Positions 8,808 to 18,598 of a stretch of DNA of 64,000 bases are shown here, piece after piece. The translations under genes were made by a program, and so were the position numbers. Each line of letters begins with the position of its first letter. Position 1 is the stretch's first letter. The DNA comes from Luteimonas sp. MC1750. GTDB taxonomy: Bacteria > Pseudomonadota > Gammaproteobacteria > Xanthomonadales > Xanthomonadaceae. The stretch is from the NCBI RefSeq assembly GCF_016615955.1, contig NZ_CP067113.1, forward strand, positions 2,914,001 to 2,978,000, given 5' to 3'. Under the pieces are notes generated by a model. That model was not told the origin of the DNA, did no database searches, and saw only the letters and a program-made list of their open reading frames with translations.

Positions 8808-10730
8808 ATGCCCACGCCCCACCGCGCCGCTGTCGCCGCCGTCCTCTTCGCCATCGCCGGCAGCGCCGTCATCGGCAGCGCCCACGCCGCCAGCGTGTCC
8901 TCGGTCGAGATCGTGGGGCTCGACGAGGAGATGGAGGAGAACGTGCGCACCTCGCTGTCGCTGGTCGATGCCATCGGCAGCGACGTCACCTGGCGCCGGC
9001 TCGCCTACATGATGCGCGCGGCCGGCGACGAGACCCGCGAGGCACTCGAGCCCTTCGGCTACTACTCCCCGCGGATCGTGGTCGAGCGCGTGCGCGGCGG
9101 CGAGCGCCGGGTGGTGCTCGACACCGCGGCACAGGAGGAACAGGAGGCCTCGGACAGCGCCGCAGCCACCGCGCAGGCGGTGCGCGAGGCCGGCGCCAGC
9201 CGCGCCGCGGGCGATGCCCAGGCGCCGGTGGCCGTGGTGGTGACGGTCGAACCCGGCGAACCGGTGCGCGTGCGCCGCGCCGACATCGCGATCATCGGCG
9301 AGGGCCACGACGACCGCTACCTGCAGGAGGAGCTGGACGACTTCATCCCGCGCGAGGGCTCGATCCTCGACCACCCGTCCTACGAGTCCAGCAAGACCCG
9401 GATCAGCCGCCGGCTGGCCGAGCGCGGGTATTTCGACGCCGACTTCAGCGCGCGCCGCGTGGCGGTGACCCGCGCCGAGCAGGCCGCCGACATCGAGCTG
9501 GTGTGGACCAGCGGCGAGCGCTACGACATGGGGCCGACCCGCTTCGTTCAGTCGCCCACCGAAGTGGTCGACAACGCCCTGCTCGAGCGCCTGGTCTACT
9601 GGGACGAGGGCGAGTACTACCACCAGGGCCGCCTGGATCGCCTGCGCACCTCGCTCAGCCGCCTGGACTACTTCAGCCGCATCGACATCACGCCGCGCCC
9701 GGAAGACGCCGTTGACGGCGAGGTGCCGGTGGACGTCAGCCTCACGCCCGCCAAGCGCGACGTCTATACCGCCGGCCTCAGCTACGGCACCGACAGCGGC
9801 GCCGGCATCCGGCTCGGGCAGGAGCGCCGCTACGTCAACCGGCGCGGGCACAAGGCGCTGTGGCAGCTGGACTATGCAAGCCGGCGCAAGACGCTGTCGC
9901 TGCAGTACCGGATCCCGGCCTTCCGCTGGCTCGACGGCTGGTACACGGTCGGACTGCAGGCCGCCGACGAGCAGACCGACTACATCGATACCCGCCGCGT
10001 CGAGTTCGCCGCCAGCCGCAGCGGCCAGTACAACCGCAACCTCAACCTCCTGGCCTCGGTGCACGCGCTGCGCGAGCGCTGGGCCTACGAGTACGAGAAC
10101 GACGGCGATCCGACCACGCCGCCGGTCTACCGCTATGCGACCTTCACCTATCCGTCGCTGCGCGCGACCTACGTCGACCTCGACGACACCCTGTTCCCGC
10201 GCGCCGGCTACAGCGGCAGCCTGCAGCTGCGCGGCGGGGTCGAGGGCGCGGGCTCGGAAGCCACGTTCTTCCAGTTCCACGCGCGCGCGCACTGGTACCT
10301 GGGCTTCGGCGAGAGCGACCGGCTGATCCTGCGCGGGGAGTACGGCCGCACCGAAACCGATGCGCTGGTCGACATGCCGCCAAGCCTGCGCTTCTACGCC
10401 GGCGGCGACGGCAGCATCCGCGGCTACGAATGGCGCGAGGTCGGCCCGCGCGTGGTCGACGCCGACGACGAGGGCTTCGCGCTGGGCGCGCGCCACGTGG
10501 TCACCGCGAGCGCCGAGTACGAGCACTACTTCGGCGGCGGTCCCTGGGGCATGGCCGCCTTCGTCGACACCGGCAGCGCGTTCGGCGGCTCGCCGGAGCT
10601 GCGGACCGGCGTTGGCGTCGGCCTGCGCTGGCAGACGCCGGTGGGTCCGCTGCGCCTGGACGTCGCGCGCGGCCTGGACGATCCGGATTCCCCCTTCACC
10701 CTGCACCTCAACATCGGCACCAGCCTGTGA
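8808..10730 (+). CDS. tamA: Autotransporter assembly complex outer-membrane protein TamA
   Basis: Omp85-family outer-membrane protein that works with TamB across the periplasm in outer-membrane protein assembly and lipid transport. The 640 residues comprise a signal peptide (1-27, ending SAHA), N-terminal POTRA repeats (about 28-310, including the SSVEIVGLDEEMEENVRTSL start and the RRLAERGYFDADF turn), and a C-terminal 16-strand barrel (about 320-640). The barrel includes YAGGDGSIRGYEW, the conserved strand-lid motif, and ends in an aromatic/hydrophobic beta-signal (PLRLDVARGL, HLNIGTSL). An Ala/Glu-rich insert (about 105-140) lies between POTRA domains. The stop codon overlaps the tamB ATG. 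Confidence 0.93.
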   Translation: MPTPHRAAVAAVLFAIAGSAVIGSAHAASVSSVEIVGLDEEMEENVRTSLSLVDAIGSDVTWRRLAYMMRAAGDETREALEPFGYYSPRIVVERVRGGERRVVLDTAAQEEQEASDSAAATAQAVREAGASRAAGDAQAPVAVVVTVEPGEPVRVRRADIAIIGEGHDDRYLQEELDDFIPREGSILDHPSYESSKTRISRRLAERGYFDADFSARRVAVTRAEQAADIELVWTSGERYDMGPTRFVQSPTEVVDNALLERLVYWDEGEYYHQGRLDRLRTSLSRLDYFSRIDITPRPEDAVDGEVPVDVSLTPAKRDVYTAGLSYGTDSGAGIRLGQERRYVNRRGHKALWQLDYASRRKTLSLQYRIPAFRWLDGWYTVGLQAADEQTDYIDTRRVEFAASRSGQYNRNLNLLASVHALRERWAYEYENDGDPTTPPVYRYATFTYPSLRATYVDLDDTLFPRAGYSGSLQLRGGVEGAGSEATFFQFHARAHWYLGFGESDRLILRGEYGRTETDALVDMPPSLRFYAGGDGSIRGYEWREVGPRVVDADDEGFALGARHVVTASAEYEHYFGGGPWGMAAFVDTGSAFGGSPELRTGVGVGLRWQTPVGPLRLDVARGLDDPDSPFTLHLNIGTSL

Positions 10731-13700
10731 TGGCGCGCGCGTCGGTCCCGCCCGAGGTCAGCCCCGAGGAGCGCGAGGCGCGGATCCGCGAGCTGCGCGC
10801 GCGCCGCAAGGCACGCATGCGCACGCTGGCACTGCGCAGCGCTATCGGCACCACGGCGCTGGTGGCGCTGGTGCTGGTGGCCGGCTGGTGGCTGCTGGGC
10901 ACGCTCGGCGGCCGCGACTTCCTGCTGTCGCAGGTGGTGTCGCGCCTGCCGGCCGGCACCACGCTGGAGTGGCGCGCGGCCGAGGGCCCGGCTTCCGGCC
11001 CGCTGACGCTGCACGACGTGGTCTTCCAGCAGCTGGTCTGCCCGGAGGTCGATGACCAGCCGGTGCCCTACGGCCAGTGCGCCGCGCCCAACACGCTGCG
11101 CTTCAGCGCCAGGCGGATCACGCTCGACCCGGCGCTGCGTCCGCTGCTGGGCCGCACGCTGCGGCTCGACGCCGCCCAGGTGGAGGGCGCGCTGCTGGAG
11201 CTGCCGCCGTCCGACGACGGCGAGCCCTTCTCGCTGCCGCGCTGGCCCGAAGTGCTGCCGCAGATCGAGCCGCCGCTGGGCCTGCAGGCCGACACCATCG
11301 AGATCGACGGCTTCCGCGTGCTGCGCGGCGGCGAGCCGCTGATCGACATCGCCGACGTGCGCGGCGGCGTGGAAGCCCGGAGCGGCCTGCTGCGGCTGCG
11401 CCAGATGATGGTGCACAGCGACCGCGGCGACCTGCTCGCCGATGGCGAGTACGCCCCGGCCGACGACTACCGGATGGACCTCACCGTCTCCGCCCTGCTG
11501 CCCGCGCCGGCCGGCAGCACCCGGCCACGCCTGGGCCTGGTGGCGCGCGGCGACGTGTCGGCGCTCGACGTCGCGCTTTCCGGACACGCGCCGGCCCCGG
11601 TGCGCGTGGCGCTGGGCCTGCGCGGCGCGGGTGCGCCCGAGTGGAGCTTCAGCGCAGTGAGCGAGGCGCTGGACCCGGCGCTGCTCGCGGGCCTGGGCGA
11701 GCCGGGCACCCCGGTGGCCTTCGACCTCGCCGCCCGCGGCACCGGCGGACGGGCCGAGCTGCAGGGCGACCTCGCCTACGGCGACCTGCGCGCGACCATC
11801 CAGCCCTCGGTCGCGAGCCTCGACGAGCAGGTGCTGGAGTTCGATCCGCTGGTGGTCGACGTGCTCGACGGCCGGGTCACCGTCACCGGCCGCGGCGACT
11901 TCCGCGATCCGAAGGCCGCCGACCTGCGCTATGCGGTGGTGGCACGCGGCGTGAGCTGGTCGCCCACCCCGGACGCCGGTGCCGCGGCCACGCCGGCCCC
12001 GACGCCCGATCCGGCCGCGACGATCCGCGCCGACGCCGACCTGGGAATCGCCGGAACTGCCGCGCGCTGGGCGGTCGTCGGCCAGGCGAGCCTGGAACGC
12101 GACGGCGAGATCGCCGAGGTGGAGCTGAAGGGCCGCGGCGACCAGCAGCGCCTGGACATCGGCACCCTGGTGGCGCGCACCCCCACCGGCCGCCTCGAGG
12201 GCAGCGGGCACGTGGCCTGGGCGCCGGCGCTGGGCTGGGACTTCACCGCGGCCCTGACCGGCTTCGACCCCGGCTACTTCGCACCGGGCTTCGACGGCGC
12301 CATCGATGGCCGCCTCGCCACCACCGGCAGCACCCGCGACGACGGCGGCCTCGACCTGCGCGTCGACGCCGACGCGCTGGGCGGTCAGCTGCGCGGGCGG
12401 CGGCTGGGCGGACGCGCGGGCTTCGCCATGCGCGGCGCGGCGCCCGGCGGGACCGGTGTCGCCGCGTTCGAGGGCGAGGCGGCGCTGAGCGTGGGCCAGA
12501 GCCGCATCGACGCCAGCGGCCGCGTCGACGACCGGCTCGACATCCAGGCGTCGCTGGCCCCGCTGCGCCTGGACGACCTTCTGCCCGGCGCGGCCGGCCG
12601 GATCGAGGGCCAGGTGACCGTGGCCGGCGGGCGCGACAGCCCGGATGTCCGCGCCGACCTTGCCGGCAGCGGCCTGCGCTACGCCGACTACACCGCCGAC
12701 CGCCTGCAGCTGCGCGGCCACCTGCCCTGGCGCGGCGGCGGCGGCACGCTGGACGTGGATGCGGCCGGGATCCAGGCCGGCATCGCGCTGGACACGCTGT
12801 CAGTGCAGGCACGGGGGGCGGTGGAAGACCTCCGGCTGGACGCGCGCGCGGCCGGCGGGATCGGCACGGCGTCGCTCTCGGGCAGCGCGCGTCGCGCCAA
12901 CGGCCTGTGGCGCGGCACCCTCGACAGCCTGCAGGCCGCACCGGCGCTCGGCGCCAGCTGGCAGCTGGGCTCGGCGGCGAACGTCGCGCAGACCGCTGGC
13001 GGCGGCTTCACCCTTGCTCCGGCCTGCCTCGCCTCCGACGTCGGTGGCCGGCTCTGTGCGAGCGCCGACTGGCCGCGGCAGGGGCTGGCGATCGACGGCC
13101 AGGCGCTGCCGCTGGCCCTCGTCGGGCCCTACCTGCCGACGCAGGACAGCGGCCGGCCCTGGTTCCTCGACGGCAGCCTCGACATCGACGCCCGCCTGCG
13201 TCCCGCCGGCAACGCCTGGCAGGGCCACGTCAACGTCGCGTCCGGCAACGGCGCCCTGCGCACCAGCGCGCGCTCACGCCGCGACGTGCTGTCCTACAGC
13301 GGCCTGGCGCTGGAGGCGGTGTTCGACGCCAACCGCATCGACGCCAGCCTGGGCCTGGGCTTCAACGGCAATGGCCGCATCACCGCGCGCCTGCGCACCG
13401 GCTGGGACGCGTACGCGCCGCTCGAGGGCCAGCTCACCGCCGCGACCAGCGAGCTGACCTGGCTGGAGCTGTTCTCCCCCGATATCGTCTCGCCCACCGG
13501 ACGGCTGGACGCGGACGTCGCCCTGTCGGGCACCCGCGCGGCACCGGCGCTGGGCGGCTACGCGACGCTGTCGGACTTCGCCGCCGAACTGCCCGCGCTC
13601 GCGATCGCGATCGTCGACGGCCAGGCGCGGCTCGACGCCCTGCCCGACGGCAACGCGCGCATCAGCGGCAGCCTCGGCACCGGCGGCGACGGCCGCCTGG

Positions 13701-14677
13701 CGATCGACGGCAGCCTGGGCTGGCGCAGCGAAGGCGCGCCGCTGCAGCTGCGCGTGAGCGGTCGCGACGTGCTGGTATCCGACACCCGCGACCTGCGCGC
13801 CGTGGCCAGCCCCGACATCGAGGTGCGCTACGCCGCCGGTCTCCCCTTGCAGGTGACCGGTCGGGTGCTGGTGCCCAGCGCGCGCATGGACCTGGAGCGC
13901 CTGAGCGACGGCGTGTCCGCGTCGCCCGACGTGGTCGTGCTCGATCCGGTGGATCCCGAGGAAGGCCCGTCGCTGCCGATGGAGCTCGACCTGACGCTGG
14001 CGATGGGCGACGACGTCAGCATGAATGGTTTTGGCCTCGAGGGTGCGCTCACCGGCGAGCTGCGCGTGGTCTCGCGTGCGGGCCGCGAAATGACCGGCCA
14101 TGGCCTGCTCGAGGTCGGCGGCCGCTACGAGGCCTATGGCCAGGAGCTGGCGATCACCCGCGGGCGCCTGTCGTGGTCGAACACGCCGGTGTCGGATCCG
14201 CTGCTGGACATCCGCGCCGAACGCCGCGTCGGCGACGTGACCGCGGGCATCGATGTCAGCGGGCGCGCCTCGGCGCCGCGCGCGCAGGTGTGGACCGATC
14301 CCTCCAGCGACGAGTCCGAAGCGCTCGCGCTGCTCGCCCTTGGCCGCCCGCTTTCCAGCCTGAGCGGTCGCCAGGCCAGCGACCTCGACGCCGCCTCGGC
14401 CGCGCTCAACGCCGGTGGCAGCCTGCTGGCCGGGCAGATCGGCAAGCGCATCGGCCTGGACGACGCCGGGGTGATGGAGTCGCGCACCCTGGGCGGCAGC
14501 GTGTTCGGCATCGGCAAGCAGCTGTCGCCGCGGCTGTACGTCGGCTTCGGCGTGTCGCTGCTCGGCAGCGGCCAGGTGCTGACCCTGAAGTACCTGCTGC
14601 GCAAGGGCTTCGACGTCGAGATCGAGTCGAGCTCGCTGGAAAGCCGCGGCTCGATCAACTACCGCCACGAGCGCTGA
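10730..14677 (+). CDS. tamB: Translocation and assembly module protein TamB
   Basis: A 1315-residue AsmA-like bridge protein anchored in the inner membrane. A positively charged cytoplasmic start (residues 1-34) is followed by one transmembrane helix (about 36-58). A very long repetitive beta-rich periplasmic region comes next. The C-terminal DUF490/TamB domain (about 960-1315) includes LSWSNTPVSDPLLDIRAER, LLALGRPLSSL and a final YLLRKGFDVEIESSSLESRGSINYRHER-type barrel-contacting tail. The ATG overlaps the tamA stop (TGATG), so expression is coupled. The length is usual for the family. Confidence 0.93.
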   Translation: MARASVPPEVSPEEREARIRELRARRKARMRTLALRSAIGTTALVALVLVAGWWLLGTLGGRDFLLSQVVSRLPAGTTLEWRAAEGPASGPLTLHDVVFQQLVCPEVDDQPVPYGQCAAPNTLRFSARRITLDPALRPLLGRTLRLDAAQVEGALLELPPSDDGEPFSLPRWPEVLPQIEPPLGLQADTIEIDGFRVLRGGEPLIDIADVRGGVEARSGLLRLRQMMVHSDRGDLLADGEYAPADDYRMDLTVSALLPAPAGSTRPRLGLVARGDVSALDVALSGHAPAPVRVALGLRGAGAPEWSFSAVSEALDPALLAGLGEPGTPVAFDLAARGTGGRAELQGDLAYGDLRATIQPSVASLDEQVLEFDPLVVDVLDGRVTVTGRGDFRDPKAADLRYAVVARGVSWSPTPDAGAAATPAPTPDPAATIRADADLGIAGTAARWAVVGQASLERDGEIAEVELKGRGDQQRLDIGTLVARTPTGRLEGSGHVAWAPALGWDFTAALTGFDPGYFAPGFDGAIDGRLATTGSTRDDGGLDLRVDADALGGQLRGRRLGGRAGFAMRGAAPGGTGVAAFEGEAALSVGQSRIDASGRVDDRLDIQASLAPLRLDDLLPGAAGRIEGQVTVAGGRDSPDVRADLAGSGLRYADYTADRLQLRGHLPWRGGGGTLDVDAAGIQAGIALDTLSVQARGAVEDLRLDARAAGGIGTASLSGSARRANGLWRGTLDSLQAAPALGASWQLGSAANVAQTAGGGFTLAPACLASDVGGRLCASADWPRQGLAIDGQALPLALVGPYLPTQDSGRPWFLDGSLDIDARLRPAGNAWQGHVNVASGNGALRTSARSRRDVLSYSGLALEAVFDANRIDASLGLGFNGNGRITARLRTGWDAYAPLEGQLTAATSELTWLELFSPDIVSPTGRLDADVALSGTRAAPALGGYATLSDFAAELPALAIAIVDGQARLDALPDGNARISGSLGTGGDGRLAIDGSLGWRSEGAPLQLRVSGRDVLVSDTRDLRAVASPDIEVRYAAGLPLQVTGRVLVPSARMDLERLSDGVSASPDVVVLDPVDPEEGPSLPMELDLTLAMGDDVSMNGFGLEGALTGELRVVSRAGREMTGHGLLEVGGRYEAYGQELAITRGRLSWSNTPVSDPLLDIRAERRVGDVTAGIDVSGRASAPRAQVWTDPSSDESEALALLALGRPLSSLSGRQASDLDAASAALNAGGSLLAGQIGKRIGLDDAGVMESRTLGGSVFGIGKQLSPRLYVGFGVSLLGSGQVLTLKYLLRKGFDVEIESSSLESRGSINYRHER

Positions 14678-14679
14678 TC

Positions 14680-14713
14680 GCGCGGCGGCGGCCTGGCGGT
14701 CGCCGCGCCGCGC
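14680..14713. terminator. GC-rich inverted repeat between convergent genes
   Basis: GCGCGGCG at the left and CGCCGCGC at the right can pair across an 18-base GC-rich loop. It fills the 45-base gap between tamB and the convergent lipoprotein gene. No T-run flanks it, so its terminator role is only an inference. Confidence 0.3.
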
Positions 14714-14722
14714 CCACCGGCG

Positions 14723-16009
14723 TCAGCGCGGAACGATGCGCGCGCCGTGCAGGCTGGCGACGCCGTCCACGGCGTCGGTCCAGACCACGTGCGCCACGCC
14801 GCCGGCCACCGCCAGCTGCGGGAAACCGGTGCCGCGGCCACGGCCCGCCAGCCGTGCGACCTCGAGGCGCTGGTATTCGGTGGCCAGGTCGGGCGAGCGC
14901 CGCGACAGCCACAGCGACTGGCCTTCGCCGTCCTCGCGCAGCCACAGGATCCAGGCCTGCGCCGGGTCCAGCGCGACGGCGACTCGACCATGCACCGCAT
15001 CGCCGGCGTCGAGCACCACGGGAGCGGCGAAGCTGTCCCCGGCATCCGCGCTGTGCGCCACGCGCACCTCGGGCTCGCCGGAGGCGGCGGTGTACCAGCC
15101 GACCACGGCGGCCTCGCCGTGCGCGGCGACGGCCGGGCCGTTCACCGGGCACGCCGCCATTTCCCAGCCATCGGCATGCACCGGCTTCGGCGGCGTCCAC
15201 GCGTCGCCGTCGAGGCGGGTGGCGAGGATGTCGCGCACTTCGCCCGCCGTGCGCCCGCGGTAGACCAGCAGCGGCCCGCGCGCGGTCACCGCGGCGCTGG
15301 TCTGGCAGCAGTCGCAGACGCTGGCGTCGATCTCGACCTCGGCGCCGCCGCGCAATCCGGCGTCGAAGCTCGTGGCGCGCAGGGTCATCGCGCCGTCCGC
15401 CCCGACGCCGCCAGCCGCGTGCGCACCGGCGGTGTTGCGACCGTCGAGCCAGGCGATGCCCAGGCCGTCCTGCGGCTGCGGCCACATCGAGACGAAACCA
15501 TGTTCGGTCCGGGTGCCGTCGGCGTGCGGGCGCACCGGCTCGCTCCAGCGGCGGCCGCCGTCGCGCGAGACCGCCAGCACCACGTCGTAGGCGGCGGGCG
15601 CATCGCCGTTCTTCTGCAGCCAGTGCGCCCACAGCGCGCCGTCGGCGGTGGCCATGATGTGCGGGGTGTCGGCCCAGTTCACGAACATGCTGTTGCCGAC
15701 CGCGATCGTGGCCGGCGCGGTCTCCCAGCGCGCGCCGGCGAGGTCGTAGCTGGAGAACTGGAAGATGTGCCGGCGTCCGGGCTGCGAGTTGATCCACGAC
15801 AGCAGCAGCCGGTCGCCGTCGACCGCCACCAGGTCGGGCAGGGCGGAGCCGGGCAGCATGGCCGGCAGCGGCCACCCGGCGACCACGCGCTCGAGCGCGG
15901 GATCGGCGATGGCGGTGCTGGACGGGACATCGGCGGCGGGCGCCGGTGCGTCGTCGCCGCAGCCGGCGACGAGGCCCAGCACGGCAAGGGCGAGGATGGC
16001 GGTGCGCAT
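14723..16009 (-). CDS. Secreted lipoprotein with sialidase-like (BNR) propeller fold
   Basis: The 428-residue product starts [17 protein letters not shown], a lipoprotein signal with Cys17 as acylation site. The rest is rich in sialidase/BNR-like repeats: [47 protein letters not shown]. This suggests a six-bladed propeller. A CDCCQTS cluster around residue 240 is distinctive. Catalytic sialidase residues cannot be assigned, so enzymatic activity is uncertain. The ATG at 16009 is chosen because the lipobox fits and a TACGCT box lies six bases upstream; the frame stays open to 16087. Confidence 0.7.
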   Translation of the reverse strand: MRTAILALAVLGLVAGCGDDAPAPAADVPSSTAIADPALERVVAGWPLPAMLPGSALPDLVAVDGDRLLLSWINSQPGRRHIFQFSSYDLAGARWETAPATIAVGNSMFVNWADTPHIMATADGALWAHWLQKNGDAPAAYDVVLAVSRDGGRRWSEPVRPHADGTRTEHGFVSMWPQPQDGLGIAWLDGRNTAGAHAAGGVGADGAMTLRATSFDAGLRGGAEVEIDASVCDCCQTSAAVTARGPLLVYRGRTAGEVRDILATRLDGDAWTPPKPVHADGWEMAACPVNGPAVAAHGEAAVVGWYTAASGEPEVRVAHSADAGDSFAAPVVLDAGDAVHGRVAVALDPAQAWILWLREDGEGQSLWLSRRSPDLATEYQRLEVARLAGRGRGTGFPQLAVAGGVAHVVWTDAVDGVASLHGARIVPR

Positions 16010-16015
16010 GGCCCG

Positions 16016-16021
16016 AGCGTA
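16016..16021 (-). promoter_or_regulatory. Leaderless-type -10 box of the sialidase-fold lipoprotein
   Basis: TACGCT (minus strand) ends six bases before the ATG at 16009. This is the same spacing as at tamA, mnmG, queF and tatD. Confidence 0.5.
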
Positions 16022-16161
16022 CCGTGGCAGCGACCCTGTCCACCACCTCTGCCGCCTGCGCGTGGCCCGCGCGGTCCGCGCTGTCAACGGGTACCGCGCG
16101 CCGGCATGCGGGGGGACAATCGGCGGTTCCGCGCCCAGCGCCGCATGACGACCGCCTCCCG

Positions 16162-18555
16162 ATGTCCGAAGTGTCCACCGCGCTCGCGCGCAAGATCGCC
16201 CAGACCATCGCCGCCGAGATCGGCGCCCAGCGCAGCCAGGTCGAATCGGCCGTCGGCCTGCTCGACGAGGGCGCGACCGTTCCCTTCATCGCCCGCTACC
16301 GCAAGGAGGTCACCGGCGGCCTGGACGACACCCAGCTGCGCGACCTCGAAGCGCGCCTGTCCTACCTGCGGGAGCTCGAGGACCGCCGCGCCGCGATCCT
16401 CGCCAGCGTCGACGAGCAGGGCAAGCTGAGCGACGACCTGCGCGCCGACATCGAGGCCGCCGACAGCAAGTCGCGGCTGGAAGACCTGTACCTGCCCTAC
16501 AAGCAGAAGCGCCGCACCCGCGCCCAGATCGCGCGCGAGGCGGGGCTTGAGCCGCTGGCCGACGGGCTGCTGGCCGACCCGACGCAGGTGCCCGAGGAGC
16601 TCGCCCTGCGCTACGTCGACGCGGACCGGGGCGTGGCCGATGCCAAGGCCGCGCTGGACGGCGCGCGCGCGATCCTGCTCGAGCGCTGGGGCGAGGACGC
16701 CGCGCTGATCGGCGAACTGCGCGAATGGCTCGCCGAGCGCGGCGTGATCCGCTCGAAGGTGGTCGAGGGCAAGGAGGCCGCGGGCGAGAAGTTCCAGGAC
16801 TACTTCGACCACGCCGAGCCGCTGGCGAAGATTCCCTCGCACCGCCTGCTGGCGCTGTTCCGCGGCCGCCGCGAGGAGTTCCTGGCGCTCGAACTGGAGC
16901 CGGGCGCCGACGTCGAGGCCGGCAATGCCTATGCGGAGGGCCGGATCGCGCTGCGCGCGGGCATCCGCGCCTCCGGCCGGCCCGCCGACGCCTGGCTGCT
17001 CAATGCCTGCCGCCTGGCCTGGCGGGCCAAGCTGCAGCTGCACCTGATGCTCGACCTGTTCTCGCAGGCGCGCGAAAAGGCCGAGGCCGAGGCGATCGCG
17101 GTGTTCGGCGACAACCTGCAGGACCTGCTGCTGGCCGCGCCGGCGGGCCCGAAAGCCGTGCTCGGCCTCGACCCGGGCCTGCGCACCGGGGTCAAGGTCG
17201 CGGTGGTCGACGCCACCGGCAAGCTGGTGGCCACCGACACGATCTACCCGCACGAGCCGCGCCGGCAATGGGACCAGTCGCTGGCCAGCCTGGAGAAGCT
17301 GTGCACCGCGCATGGCGTGCAGCTGGTCGCGATCGGCAACGGCACCGCCTCGCGCGAGACCGACCGGTTGGCCGGCGACCTGCTGAAGCGCGTCCCTGCG
17401 CTGGCGATGCAGAAGATCGTGGTCAGCGAGGCGGGTGCTTCGGTGTACTCGGCCTCGGAAACCGCGGCGAGGGAATTCCCGGACCTCGACGTCTCGATCC
17501 GCGGCGCGGTGTCGATCGCGCGGCGGCTGCAGGACCCGCTGGCCGAGCTGGTGAAGATCGAGCCCAAGGCGATCGGCGTGGGCCAGTACCAGCACGACGT
17601 CGACCAGTTCAGGCTCGCCCGCGCGCTGGATGCGCGGGTCGAGGACTGCGTCAACGCGGTCGGCGTGCACGTCAACACCGCCTCGGGCGCGCTGCTCTCG
17701 CGCGTGTCCGGCCTGTCGTCCACGGTGGCGGCGAACATCGTCGCGCACCGCGACGCCAATGGGCCGTTCAAGCGCCGGAAGGACCTGCTGAAGGTGCCGC
17801 GCCTGGGCGAGAAGACCTTCGAGCAGTGCGCCGGCTTCCTGCGCATCGCCGATGGCGACGAGCCGCTGGACGCATCGGCCGTGCACCCGGAAGCCTATCC
17901 GGTGGTCGAGCGCATCGTCGCCGCCACCGGCAAGCCGATCCAGGCGCTGGTCGGCGACGGCGGTTTCGTGCGCACGTTGAAGCCGCGCGACTACGTCGAC
18001 GCGCGCTTCGGCGAGCCGACCGTGCGCGACATCCTCGCCGAGCTGGAGAAGCCCGGCCGCGATCCGCGCCCCGAGTTCAAGGCGGCGAAGTTCGCCGACG
18101 GGGTCGAGGACATCAAGGACCTGCGCGAAGGGATGATCCTGGAGGGCGTGGTGAGCAACGTCGCGGCCTTCGGCGCCTTCGTCGACATCGGCGTGCACCA
18201 GGACGGCCTGGTCCACATCTCGGCGCTGTCGGATCGCTACGTCAAGGATCCGCGCGAGGTGGTCAAGGCCGGCGACATCGTCCGGGTGAAAGTGCTGGAG
18301 GTCGACGTGGCCCGCAAGCGCATCGCGCTGACGCGGCGCCTGGACGATGCCCCGGCGCCGCGCGAGCAGCGCCAGGACGCGCGCCGCGACGCCGGTCCGA
18401 GGGGCGAGCGGGCTGGCCAGGGGCACCGCGGCGGCGGTTCGCGTCCGGCCGGCGGCGCCGCGCCGCGCGGTGGTGGCGGCGGCTCCGTGCGCCCGGCGGC
18501 CGCGCCGGCCAACAGCGCGTTGGCCGACGCCTTCGCCCGCGCCAAGGGCGGCTGA
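16162..18555 (+). CDS. tex: RNA-binding transcriptional accessory protein Tex
   Basis: Tex binds nucleic acids and associates with transcription. The 797 residues show the normal domain order: N-terminal helical Tex core with [17 protein letters not shown] and [14 protein letters not shown]; a YqgF-like RNase H fold ([17 protein letters not shown]); the [18 protein letters not shown] segment; a helix-hairpin-helix part ([30 protein letters not shown]); and an S1 domain at about 656-725 ([21 protein letters not shown]). The last 60 residues are a Gly/Arg/Ala-rich tail. The ATG at 16162 begins [20 protein letters not shown] box at 16115-16120 is a possible -10. Confidence 0.95.
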   Translation: MSEVSTALARKIAQTIAAEIGAQRSQVESAVGLLDEGATVPFIARYRKEVTGGLDDTQLRDLEARLSYLRELEDRRAAILASVDEQGKLSDDLRADIEAADSKSRLEDLYLPYKQKRRTRAQIAREAGLEPLADGLLADPTQVPEELALRYVDADRGVADAKAALDGARAILLERWGEDAALIGELREWLAERGVIRSKVVEGKEAAGEKFQDYFDHAEPLAKIPSHRLLALFRGRREEFLALELEPGADVEAGNAYAEGRIALRAGIRASGRPADAWLLNACRLAWRAKLQLHLMLDLFSQAREKAEAEAIAVFGDNLQDLLLAAPAGPKAVLGLDPGLRTGVKVAVVDATGKLVATDTIYPHEPRRQWDQSLASLEKLCTAHGVQLVAIGNGTASRETDRLAGDLLKRVPALAMQKIVVSEAGASVYSASETAAREFPDLDVSIRGAVSIARRLQDPLAELVKIEPKAIGVGQYQHDVDQFRLARALDARVEDCVNAVGVHVNTASGALLSRVSGLSSTVAANIVAHRDANGPFKRRKDLLKVPRLGEKTFEQCAGFLRIADGDEPLDASAVHPEAYPVVERIVAATGKPIQALVGDGGFVRTLKPRDYVDARFGEPTVRDILAELEKPGRDPRPEFKAAKFADGVEDIKDLREGMILEGVVSNVAAFGAFVDIGVHQDGLVHISALSDRYVKDPREVVKAGDIVRVKVLEVDVARKRIALTRRLDDAPAPREQRQDARRDAGPRGERAGQGHRGGGSRPAGGAAPRGGGGGSVRPAAAPANSALADAFARAKGG

Positions 18556-18596
18556 TCCGGCGGTCCCGTCCCCGCCACACGCGGGACGGAACCGGA
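18556..18596. terminator. Hairpin between tex and the convergent diguanylate cyclase
   Basis: TCCGG at the left and CCGGA at the right enclose further complementary GGTCCCGTCC/GGGACGGAACC segments. This forms a long imperfect stem directly after the tex stop codon. It lacks a T-run; a bidirectional terminator or processing site is an inference. Confidence 0.4.
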
Positions 18597-18598
18597 CC

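Noticed and set aside
5523..10706. A 1727-residue open frame on the minus strand opposite glyQS and tamA
   Set aside because: It is a by-product of high GC content with few stop codons; composition is His/Arg/Ala/Val shadow-like, and it is antisense to three clear genes.
11077..15657. A 1526-residue plus-strand frame overlapping tamB
   Set aside because: Arg-rich shadow of tamB in another frame; no domain, no start context.
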